35,713 nt of DNA from Gammaproteobacteria bacterium DTU037. Its GTDB lineage: Bacteria > Pseudomonadota > Gammaproteobacteria > Pseudomonadales > Pseudomonadaceae. Positions 9,216 through 17,865 of this stretch are shown here, piece by piece (position 1 is the first letter of the stretch; each line of letters begins with the position of its first letter). Location: positions 1 to 35,713 of the forward strand of contig LFRZ01000107.1 in the NCBI GenBank assembly GCA_001513025.1, read 5' to 3'. The translations under genes and the position numbers were made by a program. The notes below the pieces were generated by a model, which saw nothing but the letters and a program-made list of their open reading frames with translations, was not told the origin of the DNA and searched no databases.

Positions 9216-10895
9216 ATGAGTATTCCAAGCTATACCTGCGGACCGCAGGATAAACCCCTATTGGCGATGACTATTGGTGAAGCCTTTGATCAGACAGTGG
9301 CGCGCTTTCCTGATCGTGAAGCCTTGGTCGCCCGTGAACAAGATATTCGCATGACCTGGTCTGAGTTAGGTGTTTTAGTGAATAAATCGGCGCGTGCTTT
9401 GCTGGCGCTGAATATTAAACCGGGTGATCGCGTAGGTATTTGGTCGCCGAACTGCGTGCAGTGGCTGGTGACCCAGTTTGCGACCGCTAAAGTTGGAGCG
9501 ATTCTGGTTAATATCAATCCAGCTTATCGCACCACCGAACTTGAATACGCATTGAAGCAATCAGGCTGTGCTTGGTTGATCAGTGCATCATCGTTTAAAA
9601 GCTCTAACTATCACGCCATGATCAGTGATTTATTGCCAGAGCTGGCCCCTGCCACGCCAGGTCAGCTTGAAAGTCCGCGGCTGCCCAAACTGCAGGGGAT
9701 CATCAGCCTGAGTGATAAACCTGCTCTAGGCATGATGAGTTGGCAAAGTGTTTTGTCAGGCGCGCATGTTATTAGTGATGAAGCGCTGGCTGAGGTCAGC
9801 CGCACGCTGCAGTTTGATGATGCGATCAATATTCAGTACACCTCAGGTACAACGGGTTTCCCGAAAGGGGCAACCTTAAGTCATTACAATATTTTAAATA
9901 ATGGTTATATGGTCGGTGAAAGCCTCGGCTTAACTGAGCATGACCGTATGGTTATTCCGGTGCCGCTGTACCACTGTTTTGGCATGGTGATGGGTAACTT
10001 GGGTGCTTTAACTCACGGCAGTACTATTATTTATCCTGGCGCTGCCTTTGATCCAGTGGTTACTTTGCAGACCGTGGCCGAGGAAAAAGCCACTGTATTA
10101 TACGGTGTGCCGACCATGTTTATCGCCATGCTCGATAGTGAAGAGCTGCCGAACTTAGATCTGAGCAGCCTTCGCACAGGCATTATGGCCGGGTCTATTT
10201 GTCCGATTGAAGTGATGAAACGCGTTATGTCAGATATGCATATGGAAGAAGTGCAAATTGCGTATGGCATGACCGAAACCAGCCCTGTTTCTACGCAAAC
10301 TGCAGCCAACGATAGCATTGAGCATCGCACCACCTCAGTGGGTCGTACCCAGCCTAATTTAGAAAGCAAAATCGTTAACGATGAAGGTCGCATTGTTCCA
10401 CGCGGGCAAATTGGCGAGCTCTGTACCCGTGGTTATAGTGTGATGCTGGGTTATTGGAATAATCCTGAGGCCACTAAAGACGCCATTGATAGCGCGCGCT
10501 GGATGCATACCGGTGACTTGGCGACGATGGATGATGATGGTTATGTAAAAATAGTGGGGCGCAACAAAGATATGATTATTCGTGGTGGTGAAAATATTTA
10601 TCCACGTGAAATCGAAGAGTTTCTCTATACCCATGAATGTGTGGCTGATGTGCAGGTAGTGGGTATTCCTTGTGAAAAGTTTGGTGAGGAAATTGTCGCT
10701 TGGGTGCAGTTACATCCCGGTGACAGCATCAGTATTGATGACTTAAAAGAATATTGCAAAGGTAAAATTGCCCACTTTAAAGTGCCGCGCTTTATTAAGT
10801 TTGTTGATGAGTTTCCAATGACGATCAGTGGAAAGGTGCAGAAGTTCAAAATGCGTGACATTAGCGTTGAAGAGTTCTGTCCGCCCACCGCTTAG
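9216..10895 (+). CDS. AMP-forming acyl-CoA synthetase
   Basis: A 559-residue adenylate-forming enzyme. Visible motifs are the phosphate-binding loop [11 protein letters not shown] (about 208-218), YGMTETSP (about 349-356), the hinge region [20 protein letters not shown], and the C-terminal [10 protein letters not shown] with the catalytic lysine near 540. It should make an acyl-CoA from a carboxylic acid, ATP and CoA. Length and similarity fit medium- or branched-chain fatty acyl-CoA synthetases found next to liu-type genes. Divergent placement from liuA across a shared operator suggests a substrate such as isovalerate or a related branched acid, but sequence does not fix this. The ATG at 9216 has GAGGGA nine bases upstream. 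The next gene follows after 37 bases. Confidence 0.88.
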   Translation: MSIPSYTCGPQDKPLLAMTIGEAFDQTVARFPDREALVAREQDIRMTWSELGVLVNKSARALLALNIKPGDRVGIWSPNCVQWLVTQFATAKVGAILVNINPAYRTTELEYALKQSGCAWLISASSFKSSNYHAMISDLLPELAPATPGQLESPRLPKLQGIISLSDKPALGMMSWQSVLSGAHVISDEALAEVSRTLQFDDAINIQYTSGTTGFPKGATLSHYNILNNGYMVGESLGLTEHDRMVIPVPLYHCFGMVMGNLGALTHGSTIIYPGAAFDPVVTLQTVAEEKATVLYGVPTMFIAMLDSEELPNLDLSSLRTGIMAGSICPIEVMKRVMSDMHMEEVQIAYGMTETSPVSTQTAANDSIEHRTTSVGRTQPNLESKIVNDEGRIVPRGQIGELCTRGYSVMLGYWNNPEATKDAIDSARWMHTGDLATMDDDGYVKIVGRNKDMIIRGGENIYPREIEEFLYTHECVADVQVVGIPCEKFGEEIVAWVQLHPGDSISIDDLKEYCKGKIAHFKVPRFIKFVDEFPMTISGKVQKFKMRDISVEEFCPPTA

Positions 10896-10932
10896 CTTGC
10901 TTGGTCATCAATAATAATAAAGAGGTTGCACT

Positions 10933-11517
10933 ATGTTCCGCTTAAGTCGTTTTCCGGTTCCTGAATCTATTGCACAGCTACCCGATGATGTGCAACAACG
11001 CATGCTCGCGGTGCAAGAAAAAGCGGGGTTTATTCCCAATGTATTTTTAATGCTGGCGCATCGTCCGGCTGAGTTTAGAGCGTTTTTTGCCTATCACGAT
11101 GCTTTGATGGAACGCGAGTCTCCAACCCTTTCGATCGTTGAGCGAGAAATGATTGTGGTGGCGATGAGTGCACAACATGAGTGCTTATATTGCGTGGTAG
11201 CGCACGGTGCATTGTTACGTATTTATTCTAAACAAGCGCATTTATCTGATCAGATTGCGATTAACTTCCGTACCGCCCCGATTACTGAAAAGCAACGGGT
11301 GATGCTGGATTACACCTACTACTTGGCGATTGAGTGTGGCGTGCTGACTGATCAGTGGGTTGCCAAACTACAAGCGCAGGGGTTTAGTCTGGATGATATT
11401 TGGGATATGGGCGCGATTGCCTCCTTTTTTGGGCTATCGAACCGACTGGTGTCTATGGCGGGAACACCACCCAATGACGAGTTTTATTTGATGGGACGGA
11501 TTCCTCGAAACAAATAA
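10933..11517 (+). CDS. AhpD-like peroxidase-related protein
   Basis: A 194-residue member of the AhpD/CMD superfamily. The motif ECLYCVVAHG holds the CxxC pair (Cys84, Cys87) and His91, the redox centre of alkylhydroperoxidase D-type proteins. The length matches the group annotated as uncharacterised peroxidase-related enzymes. AGAGG lies upstream of the ATG, and it is probably co-transcribed with the acyl-CoA synthetase. A role in dealing with peroxides formed during acyl-CoA oxidation would fit but is inference. It is the second CMD-superfamily gene in the window; unlike the one at 220-585 it has the thiol pair. Confidence 0.8.
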   Translation: MFRLSRFPVPESIAQLPDDVQQRMLAVQEKAGFIPNVFLMLAHRPAEFRAFFAYHDALMERESPTLSIVEREMIVVAMSAQHECLYCVVAHGALLRIYSKQAHLSDQIAINFRTAPITEKQRVMLDYTYYLAIECGVLTDQWVAKLQAQGFSLDDIWDMGAIASFFGLSNRLVSMAGTPPNDEFYLMGRIPRNK

Positions 11518-11580
11518 CTCACTAGAGCGCACCGCTCGATTTACATAAACAGTCGTTAATAATAAAAAGAGAGACTTACT

Positions 11581-12822
11581 ATGCACATTAAGATCAATAG
11601 GATGTTTGTCATCAGCAGCTTAGCAGCAGCGATTGCTATGCCAAGCCTCGCTCAAGCGGCATTTGTTGAAGATGCTAGCGGCAGCTTGAGTTTACGTAAC
11701 TTTTATATGAACCGTGATTTTCGTGATAACACAAGCGGGCAATCTAAAGCGGAAGACTGGGGACAAGGCTTTATGTTGCGTTTACAGTCGGGCTATACCG
11801 AAGGCACCGTGGGTGTTGGGGTGGATGCTTTAGGTTTGGCTGGCGTTAAGCTGGATTCTGGTGGTGGCACCGGCGGCACTGGTACATTGGTGCGCAGTCG
11901 TCACTCGGGTAAATCGGCTGACAGTCATGCTTTTGCTGGTTTTACCGCTAAAGCGAAAATCTCTGAAACAGTGTTAACGCTAGGGACGCATGAGCCGCTA
12001 TTACCCATTGCTTATCGCAATGACACGCGCATGTTGCCGCAAACCTTCCAAGGCGGCCAGGTTCAGTCAAAAGACATTGCCAACCTGACCTTAACCGCAG
12101 GTCAGTTTCAGAAAGTACGCTTGCGTGACTCGACCAACTACGAAAATATGAATATGGCTGCGGATGGTGCAACTGGTGGCGTCAGCAGCAATAAGTTTAA
12201 TTATTCGGGGGCCAGTTATGAGTTTATTCCAGGTTTAACCGGTACCTATTACTTTGCTGAGTTGAAAGATAACTATCGCCAGCACCATGCTAACCTGCAG
12301 TTTTTGACGGACTTAAGCAACGATCTTAAATTCAAGAGTGATCTGCGCTATTTCAACAGTTCAGACCAAGGCCAGACCACGGTTGATAACCGCTTAGCCA
12401 GCGCTATGTTTTCCTTAGGCTATCAAGGGCATTGGTTAGGCTTAGGTTATCAAGATGCCAGCGGTAAAACCGGAACACCCTATTTAGCCGGCGGTACCGA
12501 TCCTTGGACCATGAACACCTTAACCTACCAACCTTTCTTACGCGCCAAAGAAGACTCATGGCAAGTACGCTACAACTATGACTTTGCGCAAATGGGTCTT
12601 CCTGGTCTGAACTTAATGGCGCGTTATGCCAGCGGTGATAATTTTAAAGTGAATAATCAGAGTGCCAAAGAATGGGAGCGCGATATTGATATCGGTTACA
12701 CCATTCAGTCTGGCCCATTAAAAGATCTGGGTTTATTGGTGCGTAACGTGATGTACCGTGGCTCACACACCACTGATGTTGATGAAAATCGCATTATCGC
12801 TAACTACACCTTTAAGTTTTGA
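11581..12822 (+). CDS. OprD-family outer-membrane porin
   Basis: A 413-residue outer-membrane protein. A signal peptide is clear (basic start, hydrophobic core, ALAQA-like end; cleavage likely after residue 26), followed by the OprD-type beginning with LSLRNFYMNRDFRD. The body is rich in alternating aromatic and polar residues, and the chain ends in phenylalanine, as expected for an 18-strand beta-barrel. OprD-family channels admit amino acids and small carboxylates. Its position after an acyl-CoA synthetase and before an ABC importer suggests it passes the same substrate through the outer membrane. GAGAG lies ten bases before the start. A large hairpin follows at 12840-12882. Confidence 0.88.
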   Translation: MHIKINRMFVISSLAAAIAMPSLAQAAFVEDASGSLSLRNFYMNRDFRDNTSGQSKAEDWGQGFMLRLQSGYTEGTVGVGVDALGLAGVKLDSGGGTGGTGTLVRSRHSGKSADSHAFAGFTAKAKISETVLTLGTHEPLLPIAYRNDTRMLPQTFQGGQVQSKDIANLTLTAGQFQKVRLRDSTNYENMNMAADGATGGVSSNKFNYSGASYEFIPGLTGTYYFAELKDNYRQHHANLQFLTDLSNDLKFKSDLRYFNSSDQGQTTVDNRLASAMFSLGYQGHWLGLGYQDASGKTGTPYLAGGTDPWTMNTLTYQPFLRAKEDSWQVRYNYDFAQMGLPGLNLMARYASGDNFKVNNQSAKEWERDIDIGYTIQSGPLKDLGLLVRNVMYRGSHTTDVDENRIIANYTFKF

Positions 12823-12839
12823 TTCCCTAAAGCGAAAAA

Positions 12840-12882
12840 AAGCATGATTAACTGATAAGTCATACTTTGGTTAATCATGCTT
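12840..12882. terminator. Hairpin terminator after the porin gene
   Basis: A perfect 13-bp stem (12840-12852 with 12870-12882) and a 17-nt loop lie just after the porin stop. On the plus strand the T-run is short. On the minus strand the stem is followed by seven T, although no minus-strand gene arrives here. It isolates the ABC transporter promoter region from read-through. Confidence 0.65.
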
Positions 12883-12903
12883 GCTTTAACAGTAAATCCC
12901 TTG

Positions 12904-12922
12904 TTATCGTTAACGTAAAGGT
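12904..12922. promoter_or_regulatory. Second probable LiuR operator, before the Liv-type ABC transporter
   Basis: The 15 bases CGTTAACGTAAAGGT at 12908-12922 are identical to the liuA operator read toward liuA, and here they face the transporter genes. The palindrome centre GTTAAC (12909-12914) is intact and the outer left half is degenerate. The spacing to the first transporter start is 55 bases. The shared sequence and same relative direction argue for one regulator acting on both units. Confidence 0.68.
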
Positions 12923-12977
12923 AAGGTAACTGCCAAGCTAATAACCAACAACAATAATCAGGGTTAGAGGGCTGCAC

Positions 12978-13748
12978 ATGTCATCGGATATTATTTTAGA
13001 AACGCGTGGGTTAACCAAGGCGTTTCGAGGCTTTACTGCCGTCAATGATGTTGATTTAAAAGTTAAAAAAGGCCATATCCATGCCTTAATTGGTCCTAAT
13101 GGTGCAGGCAAAACCACATTTTTTAATTTATTAACACATTTCTTACCGCCGACCCGTGGAGAGATTCTTTTCCAAGGTAAAGCCATCACCGGCACCCGTG
13201 CCAATCAGATTGCCAAGTTAGGGCTGGTGCGTTCATTTCAGATTTCTGCCGTGTTTGGACAGATGACTGTTTTGGAAAACGTACGTGTGGCCTTGCAAAG
13301 TAAACAAGGTAATTCGTTTCATTTTTGGAAATCCGAGCGCAGCTTAAATAGTTTAAATGAGCGAGCGATGGAATTACTCGAAAAGGTCGGGCTGGGTAGT
13401 TTTGCCGATACGGTCACGCATGAACTGTCCTATGGCCGTAAGCGCGCCTTAGAACTGGCGACTACCATGGCCCTTGATCCGGTGATGCTGTTGTTGGATG
13501 AGCCGACGCAAGGCATGGGTCAAGAAGATGTCGATATGGTGGTTGACCTCGTCCGACGTGTGGCGGTGGGGCGTACGGTATTAATGGTTGAGCATAATTT
13601 GAGTGTGGTCAGTCGTTTATGCGATGCGATTACCGTGCTGGCGCGCGGCTCTATTTTAGCCGAAGGTGATTATGCAACAGTCTCGGCTAATCCATCGGTA
13701 CGCGAAGCGTACTTAGGTACTGCGGTGACGGACGAGGTGGCGCTATGA
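12978..13748 (+). CDS. Liv-type ABC transporter ATP-binding protein (LivG-like)
   Basis: A 256-residue ATPase with Walker A GPNGAGKTT (residues 39-47), a signature loop in the form LSYGRKR, Walker B LLLDEPTQGMG and the downstream switch histidine in MVEHNLSVV. This matches the LivG branch of branched-chain amino acid-type (HAAT) importers, including its C-terminal extension. It would pair with the ATPase encoded next, on the cytoplasmic face of the two permeases. It overlaps the next gene by four bases. The transported compound is not known from sequence; the LiuR-like operator upstream suggests leucine or branched-chain acids. Confidence 0.9.
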   Translation: MSSDIILETRGLTKAFRGFTAVNDVDLKVKKGHIHALIGPNGAGKTTFFNLLTHFLPPTRGEILFQGKAITGTRANQIAKLGLVRSFQISAVFGQMTVLENVRVALQSKQGNSFHFWKSERSLNSLNERAMELLEKVGLGSFADTVTHELSYGRKRALELATTMALDPVMLLLDEPTQGMGQEDVDMVVDLVRRVAVGRTVLMVEHNLSVVSRLCDAITVLARGSILAEGDYATVSANPSVREAYLGTAVTDEVAL

Positions 13749-14458
13749 ATGCATCCAATCGTGAACAACTCGTGGTTGAAGATTTGCATGCCTACTACGG
13801 TCAGTCGCATATCTTGCATGGTGTCAACATGGTCGTGCGCCGTGGTGAGTTAGTGACTTTACTCGGTCGTAATGGCGCCGGGCGCAGCACCACCTTGCGC
13901 GCGATTATGAATATGGTTGGCAAGCGTAGCGGTTCGATCATGATCAATGGCACGGAAACCATGACTATTCCGGCCCATCATATTCCGCGTTTAGGCGTGG
14001 GTTTTTGCCCTGAAGAGCGCGGTATTTTCGCCAGTCTCAATGTCGAGGAAAACTTACTGCTGCCGCCGACCGTGCGCAGCGGCGGCATGAACCTTGATGA
14101 ACTCTATGAGATGTTTCCTAACCTGTATGAGCGGCGCTTTAGTCAGGGCACGCGACTCTCAGGGGGCGAGCAGCAAATGCTAGCTTTGGCACGTATTTTA
14201 CGCACTGGAGCGAACTTATTATTGCTCGATGAAATTACTGAAGGCCTGGCTCCAGTGATTGTGCAGAAATTAGCCGAAGTGCTGATCAAGCTTAAAGAAA
14301 AAGGTCTGACTATTGTGTTGGTTGAGCAAAATTTTCGTTTTGCTGCACCCCTTGCTGACCGTCATTACTTAATGGAACACGGCAAAATCATTGACGAAAT
14401 CAGTGCGGCTGAATTGCCATCAAAACAGGAGTATTTGAGTAAAAATTTAGGTGTATAA
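13745..14458 (+). CDS. Liv-type ABC transporter ATP-binding protein (LivF-like), Walker A arginine variant
   Basis: A 237-residue ATPase of the LivF branch. Seen: GRNGAGRST at 41-49, where the invariant Walker A lysine is replaced by Arg47 (codon CGC at 13882-13884). The signature LSGGEQQ (138-144) and Walker B LLLLDE (158-163, catalytic Glu163) are intact, as is the switch histidine position in VLVEQNF, which reads Gln as in other LivF proteins. A Lys-to-Arg change normally weakens ATP hydrolysis. The complementary site of the LivG-like partner is canonical, so the pair may be functionally asymmetric. I recall similar arginine forms in some proteobacterial LivF homologues, so this may be a subgroup trait. 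Confidence 0.9.
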   Translation: MNASNREQLVVEDLHAYYGQSHILHGVNMVVRRGELVTLLGRNGAGRSTTLRAIMNMVGKRSGSIMINGTETMTIPAHHIPRLGVGFCPEERGIFASLNVEENLLLPPTVRSGGMNLDELYEMFPNLYERRFSQGTRLSGGEQQMLALARILRTGANLLLLDEITEGLAPVIVQKLAEVLIKLKEKGLTIVLVEQNFRFAAPLADRHYLMEHGKIIDEISAAELPSKQEYLSKNLGV

Positions 14459-14532
14459 ACTTTTTCTCAGCAGAGAAACCTCGTAAGAAACCACTTAGTG
14501 TGACAACAACAATAAAACTCAAAAGGTGTTCT

Positions 14533-15744
14533 ATGAAAGGTTTAAGAAAAGCAATTGGTCTGGTCGTTGCCGCAGGTTTACTGTCTAGCACTGCGCAAGC
14601 CGCCATCAGTGATGATGAAATCCGTATTGGCTATCTGGCTGATATGTCAGGCACCTACCGTGACCTGTCCGGTCCTGGCGGTTTAGAAGCGCTAAAAATG
14701 GCGGTTGAAGATTTCGGTGGGCAGGTCAATGGTAAAAAAATTGTCCTTTTTAATGCGGATGATTTGAACAAGCCGGATGTGGGTGCTAATACCGTACGGC
14801 AGTGGATTGATGAGAAAAACGTTGATGTGGTGACCGGTCTCGTCGCCACTTCAGTAGTGATGGCAGTGAATAAAATTGTTGAACAAGAAAACAAACTGGC
14901 ACTTATTTCCGGTTCTGCCTCCTCTGCGTTAACCAATGAATTCTGTTCACCCAATCATATTCACTGGGTCTATGACACCTATGCCTTATCCAATGGTACG
15001 GCGCATGCGGTGCTACAAGAAGGTGGTAAAGATTGGTTTATTCTGGCGGCTGACTATGCCTTTGGTCACGCTTTAGAAGCGGATCTAACCAAGGTGATTG
15101 AGGCTGAAGGTGGGAAAGTCGTCGGTAAGGTTCGTCACCCATTCCCCAGTACTGATTTCTCTTCTTATATCCTGCAGGCGCAAGGTTCTGGTGCTGAAGT
15201 GGTCGCTTTGGCCAATGCTGGCGCCGATATGGTCAACGCTCTGCAGACCGCCAGCCAGTTTGGTTTAACCCAATCAGGGCAAAAATTGGCCGGTATGGTG
15301 GTGTTTCTAAACGATGTGCATTCGATGGGTTTAGACGTCACTCAAGGACTGATGCTGACCACCGGTTGGTATTGGGATATGAATGATGAAACCCGAGCGT
15401 GGGCGCAGCGTTACTACGAGCGTGTCGGTCGCATGCCGGGTATGGCACAAGCAGGTGTTTACTCCTCCACTTTGCATTACCTCAATGCGGTTAAAGAGAC
15501 AGGTTCGGATGAGGCGCAAGTGGTTCGCACACAAATGATGGGCACGCCAATCAATGACATGTTCGCCAAAAATGGCACGCTGCGTGAAGACGGCCGTATG
15601 GTGCACGACATGTACTTAGCGCAAGTGAAGACGCCAGCCGAGTCTAAATCAGAGTGGGATTTATATAAAATTCTGCGCACCATTCCTGGTGATCAAGCCT
15701 ACCGCCCATTGGCTGACAGCCAGTGCAAGCTGATCAAAAACTGA
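14533..15744 (+). CDS. ABC transporter substrate-binding protein, type 1 periplasmic-binding fold
   Basis: A 403-residue exported binding protein. The signal peptide covers about residues 1-23 (MKGLRKAIG, then a hydrophobic core ending AQA). The mature start AISDDEIRIGYLADMSGTY is typical of the LivK-like (HAAT) solute-binding proteins. It would deliver ligand to the permeases encoded downstream. Similarity is to the broad family rather than to LivJ/LivK proper, so a ligand other than an amino acid, for example a carboxylate or amide, is possible. I start it at the ATG at 14533, which follows AAAAGGTG; the in-frame start at 14500 would put 11 residues before the signal peptide. A terminator-like hairpin immediately follows, probably allowing excess binding protein over permease. 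Confidence 0.88.
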   Translation: MKGLRKAIGLVVAAGLLSSTAQAAISDDEIRIGYLADMSGTYRDLSGPGGLEALKMAVEDFGGQVNGKKIVLFNADDLNKPDVGANTVRQWIDEKNVDVVTGLVATSVVMAVNKIVEQENKLALISGSASSALTNEFCSPNHIHWVYDTYALSNGTAHAVLQEGGKDWFILAADYAFGHALEADLTKVIEAEGGKVVGKVRHPFPSTDFSSYILQAQGSGAEVVALANAGADMVNALQTASQFGLTQSGQKLAGMVVFLNDVHSMGLDVTQGLMLTTGWYWDMNDETRAWAQRYYERVGRMPGMAQAGVYSSTLHYLNAVKETGSDEAQVVRTQMMGTPINDMFAKNGTLREDGRMVHDMYLAQVKTPAESKSEWDLYKILRTIPGDQAYRPLADSQCKLIKN

Positions 15745-15762
15745 TTGTTTAATGCCGTTATG

Positions 15763-15793
15763 AGTCGCTGCAGCTCGGTTGCAGCGACTTTTT
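15763..15793 (+). terminator. Internal (attenuating) terminator between binding protein and permease genes
   Basis: A perfect 10-bp stem (15763-15772 with 15780-15789), a 7-nt loop and TTTT directly after give a convincing intrinsic terminator inside the transporter operon. It ends just before the ribosome-binding site of the next gene. Partial termination here would lower permease relative to binding-protein mRNA. Confidence 0.8.
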
Positions 15794-15809
15794 GGAGTGG
15801 GTGACAACC

Positions 15810-16697
15810 ATGATGATACTTTTTGGCGTTCCCCTCAGTGTGCTACTGGGGCAATTGCTATTGGGACTGATTAACGGGGCATTTTATGCGTTGTTAAGTC
15901 TGGGTTTAGCAATTATTTTTGGCTTACTGCGCATCATTAACTTTGCCCATGGTGCTCTGTATATGCTGGGTGCGTTTGTCACCGTCTTGAGCTTGCAGTA
16001 CTTAGGGATTAATTATTGGTTTGCGCTGTTTTTAGCACCATTGACCGTTGGCCTGATCGGCATGGCGATTGAAAAGGGTTTGCTGCGCAGAATTGTTGGC
16101 GAGGATCACCTTTATGGTTTGTTGTTAACTTTTGGTTTAGCACTGATTATTGAAGGGTTATTCGTTAAGTTATTTGGCGTGTCCGGTAGCTCGTACCCCA
16201 TGCCTGATGCTCTGAAAGGCGGCTTTAATCTAGGCTTTATGTTCTTACCTAAATACCGTGCTTGGGTGATTGTCGCGGCCTTAGTTGTCTGCTTTGTGAC
16301 TTGGTACATGATTGAGCGCACCCGGCTCGGTTCCTATCTGCGTGCCGGTACGGAAAATCCAAAACTGATGCAGGCCTTCGGTATTAATGTGCCACTGTTA
16401 ATCACCTTAACTTACGGTTATGGCGCTGCCTTAGCCGCCTTTGCGGGTGTGTTAGCCGCCCCGATTTATCCGGTTTCGCCTGGCATGGGCGCGAACTTAT
16501 TGATTGTGGTCTTTGCGGTGGTGGTGATTGGCGGTATGGGCTCGATTATGGGCGCTATTATTACGGGTTTATTGATGGGCTTGATTGAAGGCTTAACCAA
16601 GGTGTTTTATCCAGAAGCGGCTAACACCGTGGTGTTTCTAGTGATGGTGCTGGTGTTGTTAGTGCGTCCAGCGGGCCTATTTGGTAAGGAGACATAA
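15810..16697 (+). CDS. Liv-type ABC transporter permease (LivH-like)
   Basis: A 295-residue inner-membrane permease with about eight hydrophobic segments. GLINGAFYALLSLGLAIIFGLLRIINFAHG near the N-terminus is the LivH hallmark (quoted here in outline: GLINGAFYALLSLGLA then INFAHG). The cytoplasmic loop with GLGSYLRAGTEN-like sequence contacts the ATPases. The start is uncertain: TTG at 15792 lies inside the T-run of the terminator, so I prefer the ATG at 15810 with GGAG 12 bases upstream; GTG at 15801 is also possible. One base separates its stop from the next start. Confidence 0.9.
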   Translation: MMILFGVPLSVLLGQLLLGLINGAFYALLSLGLAIIFGLLRIINFAHGALYMLGAFVTVLSLQYLGINYWFALFLAPLTVGLIGMAIEKGLLRRIVGEDHLYGLLLTFGLALIIEGLFVKLFGVSGSSYPMPDALKGGFNLGFMFLPKYRAWVIVAALVVCFVTWYMIERTRLGSYLRAGTENPKLMQAFGINVPLLITLTYGYGAALAAFAGVLAAPIYPVSPGMGANLLIVVFAVVVIGGMGSIMGAIITGLLMGLIEGLTKVFYPEAANTVVFLVMVLVLLVRPAGLFGKET

Positions 16698-16698
16698 A

Positions 16699-17703
16699 AT
16701 GTCTGAGACGATCAAGACCCAAGTACAACAACAGCGTATTCGTGTTGAGCGGGAACGTCGGCTTGCTGCCAGTCGGCGCAATAAAATATTCTTTGCCGTG
16801 TTTATCGCCATCGCTTTAGTGGCGCCCTTTGGCATTTATCCTGTGTTTTTAATGAAGCTGCTATGCTTTGCGCTATTTGCCTGTGCGTTTAACTTGCTGC
16901 TAGGTTATGCCGGTTTATTGTCCTTTGGACATGCGGCTTTTTTAGCCACCGGCGGCTACATCACAGGCTTTGTACTGACTGAATACAGTGGTTTAAGCAC
17001 AGAAGTCGGCATTCTGGCTGGGACAGCCGCATCGGCTGTCTTAGGACTGGGTTTTGGCTTATTGGCGATTCGTCGACAAGGTATTTACTTTGCGATGATC
17101 ACCTTGGCTTTAGCGCAGTTGGTGTTCTTTATGTATATGCAATCCAGTTTCACCGGTGGTGAGAACGGCTTGCAAGGGGTACCGCGCGGGCATTTATTTG
17201 GTTTTATTGATCTGCAAGATAATCTGAATATGTATTACTTTGTCTTAGCGGTGTTTCTCTTTGGTTTCTTGCTGATCCAGCGCACCATCCACTCGCCTTA
17301 TGGGCAGGTGCTGAAGGCGATCCGTGAAAATGAGCCGCGGGCAATTTCCTTGGGTTACAACGTCGATGCGCATAAGTTGCTGGCCTTTGTTTTGTCGGCC
17401 GCTTTAACTGGCTTAGCCGGTTCGACTAAAACCGTGGTCTATCAGTTGGCCTCGTTAACCGATGCACACTGGCATATGTCCGGTGAAGTCATTTTGATGA
17501 CCTTGCTTGGTGGGGTGGGGACGGTGCTGGGGCCTTTTGTCGGCGCCAGTATTGTGGTGACCTTGCAAACTTACTTAAGCAGTGGCCCGCTCGGTGCTTG
17601 GGTACATGTAATTTTGGGGGTGATTTTTGTCCTTTGCGTGCTGATGTTCCGTGCTGGGATAGTGGGTTGGACGACTAAGCTGATCCAGAAGAACTTTAAA
17701 TAA
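16699..17703 (+). CDS. Liv-type ABC transporter permease (LivM-like)
   Basis: A 334-residue inner-membrane permease. A basic N-terminal stretch (residues about 12-33) precedes the first membrane segment. The motif LLGYAGLLSFGHAAFLATGGY is the LivM signature (here LGYAGLLSFGHAAF), and the loop IRENEPRAISLGYN is the coupling region to the ATPases. It forms the heterodimeric channel with the LivH-like protein. The ATG at 16699 has AAGGAGA at the right distance; the in-frame start at 16681 lies inside the previous gene. It is the last gene of the operon; a strong terminator follows at 17786-17835. Confidence 0.9.
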   Translation: MSETIKTQVQQQRIRVERERRLAASRRNKIFFAVFIAIALVAPFGIYPVFLMKLLCFALFACAFNLLLGYAGLLSFGHAAFLATGGYITGFVLTEYSGLSTEVGILAGTAASAVLGLGFGLLAIRRQGIYFAMITLALAQLVFFMYMQSSFTGGENGLQGVPRGHLFGFIDLQDNLNMYYFVLAVFLFGFLLIQRTIHSPYGQVLKAIRENEPRAISLGYNVDAHKLLAFVLSAALTGLAGSTKTVVYQLASLTDAHWHMSGEVILMTLLGGVGTVLGPFVGASIVVTLQTYLSSGPLGAWVHVILGVIFVLCVLMFRAGIVGWTTKLIQKNFK

Positions 17704-17785
17704 CGTGTAGAGAACCGGGTCGGATCGTTGAGTTGTGACAAACAGACGTGAGCGGTACTGAGTTATTTAAAGTGTTGTTACAGAC

Positions 17786-17835
17786 AAAGCGGCCCCAGCA
17801 CTGAGTTTAACTTCAGTGCTGGGGCCGCTTTTTTT
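17786..17835 (+). terminator. Strong intrinsic terminator after the Liv-type operon
   Basis: A stem of at least 16 bp, up to 19 bp counting the flanking A-T pairs (17786-17804 with 17813-17831), very G+C-rich, is followed by a run of T. It lies 82 bases after the LivM-like stop and 30 bases before the convergent galE stop, so it separates the two converging units. Confidence 0.9.
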
Positions 17836-17865
17836 AGAGTCAACTATCGCTTGGGTTAAAATCTG

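Noticed and set aside
15792-15809. TTG start for the LivH-like permease.
   Set aside because: The codon lies in the T-run of a terminator and has no ribosome-binding site upstream.
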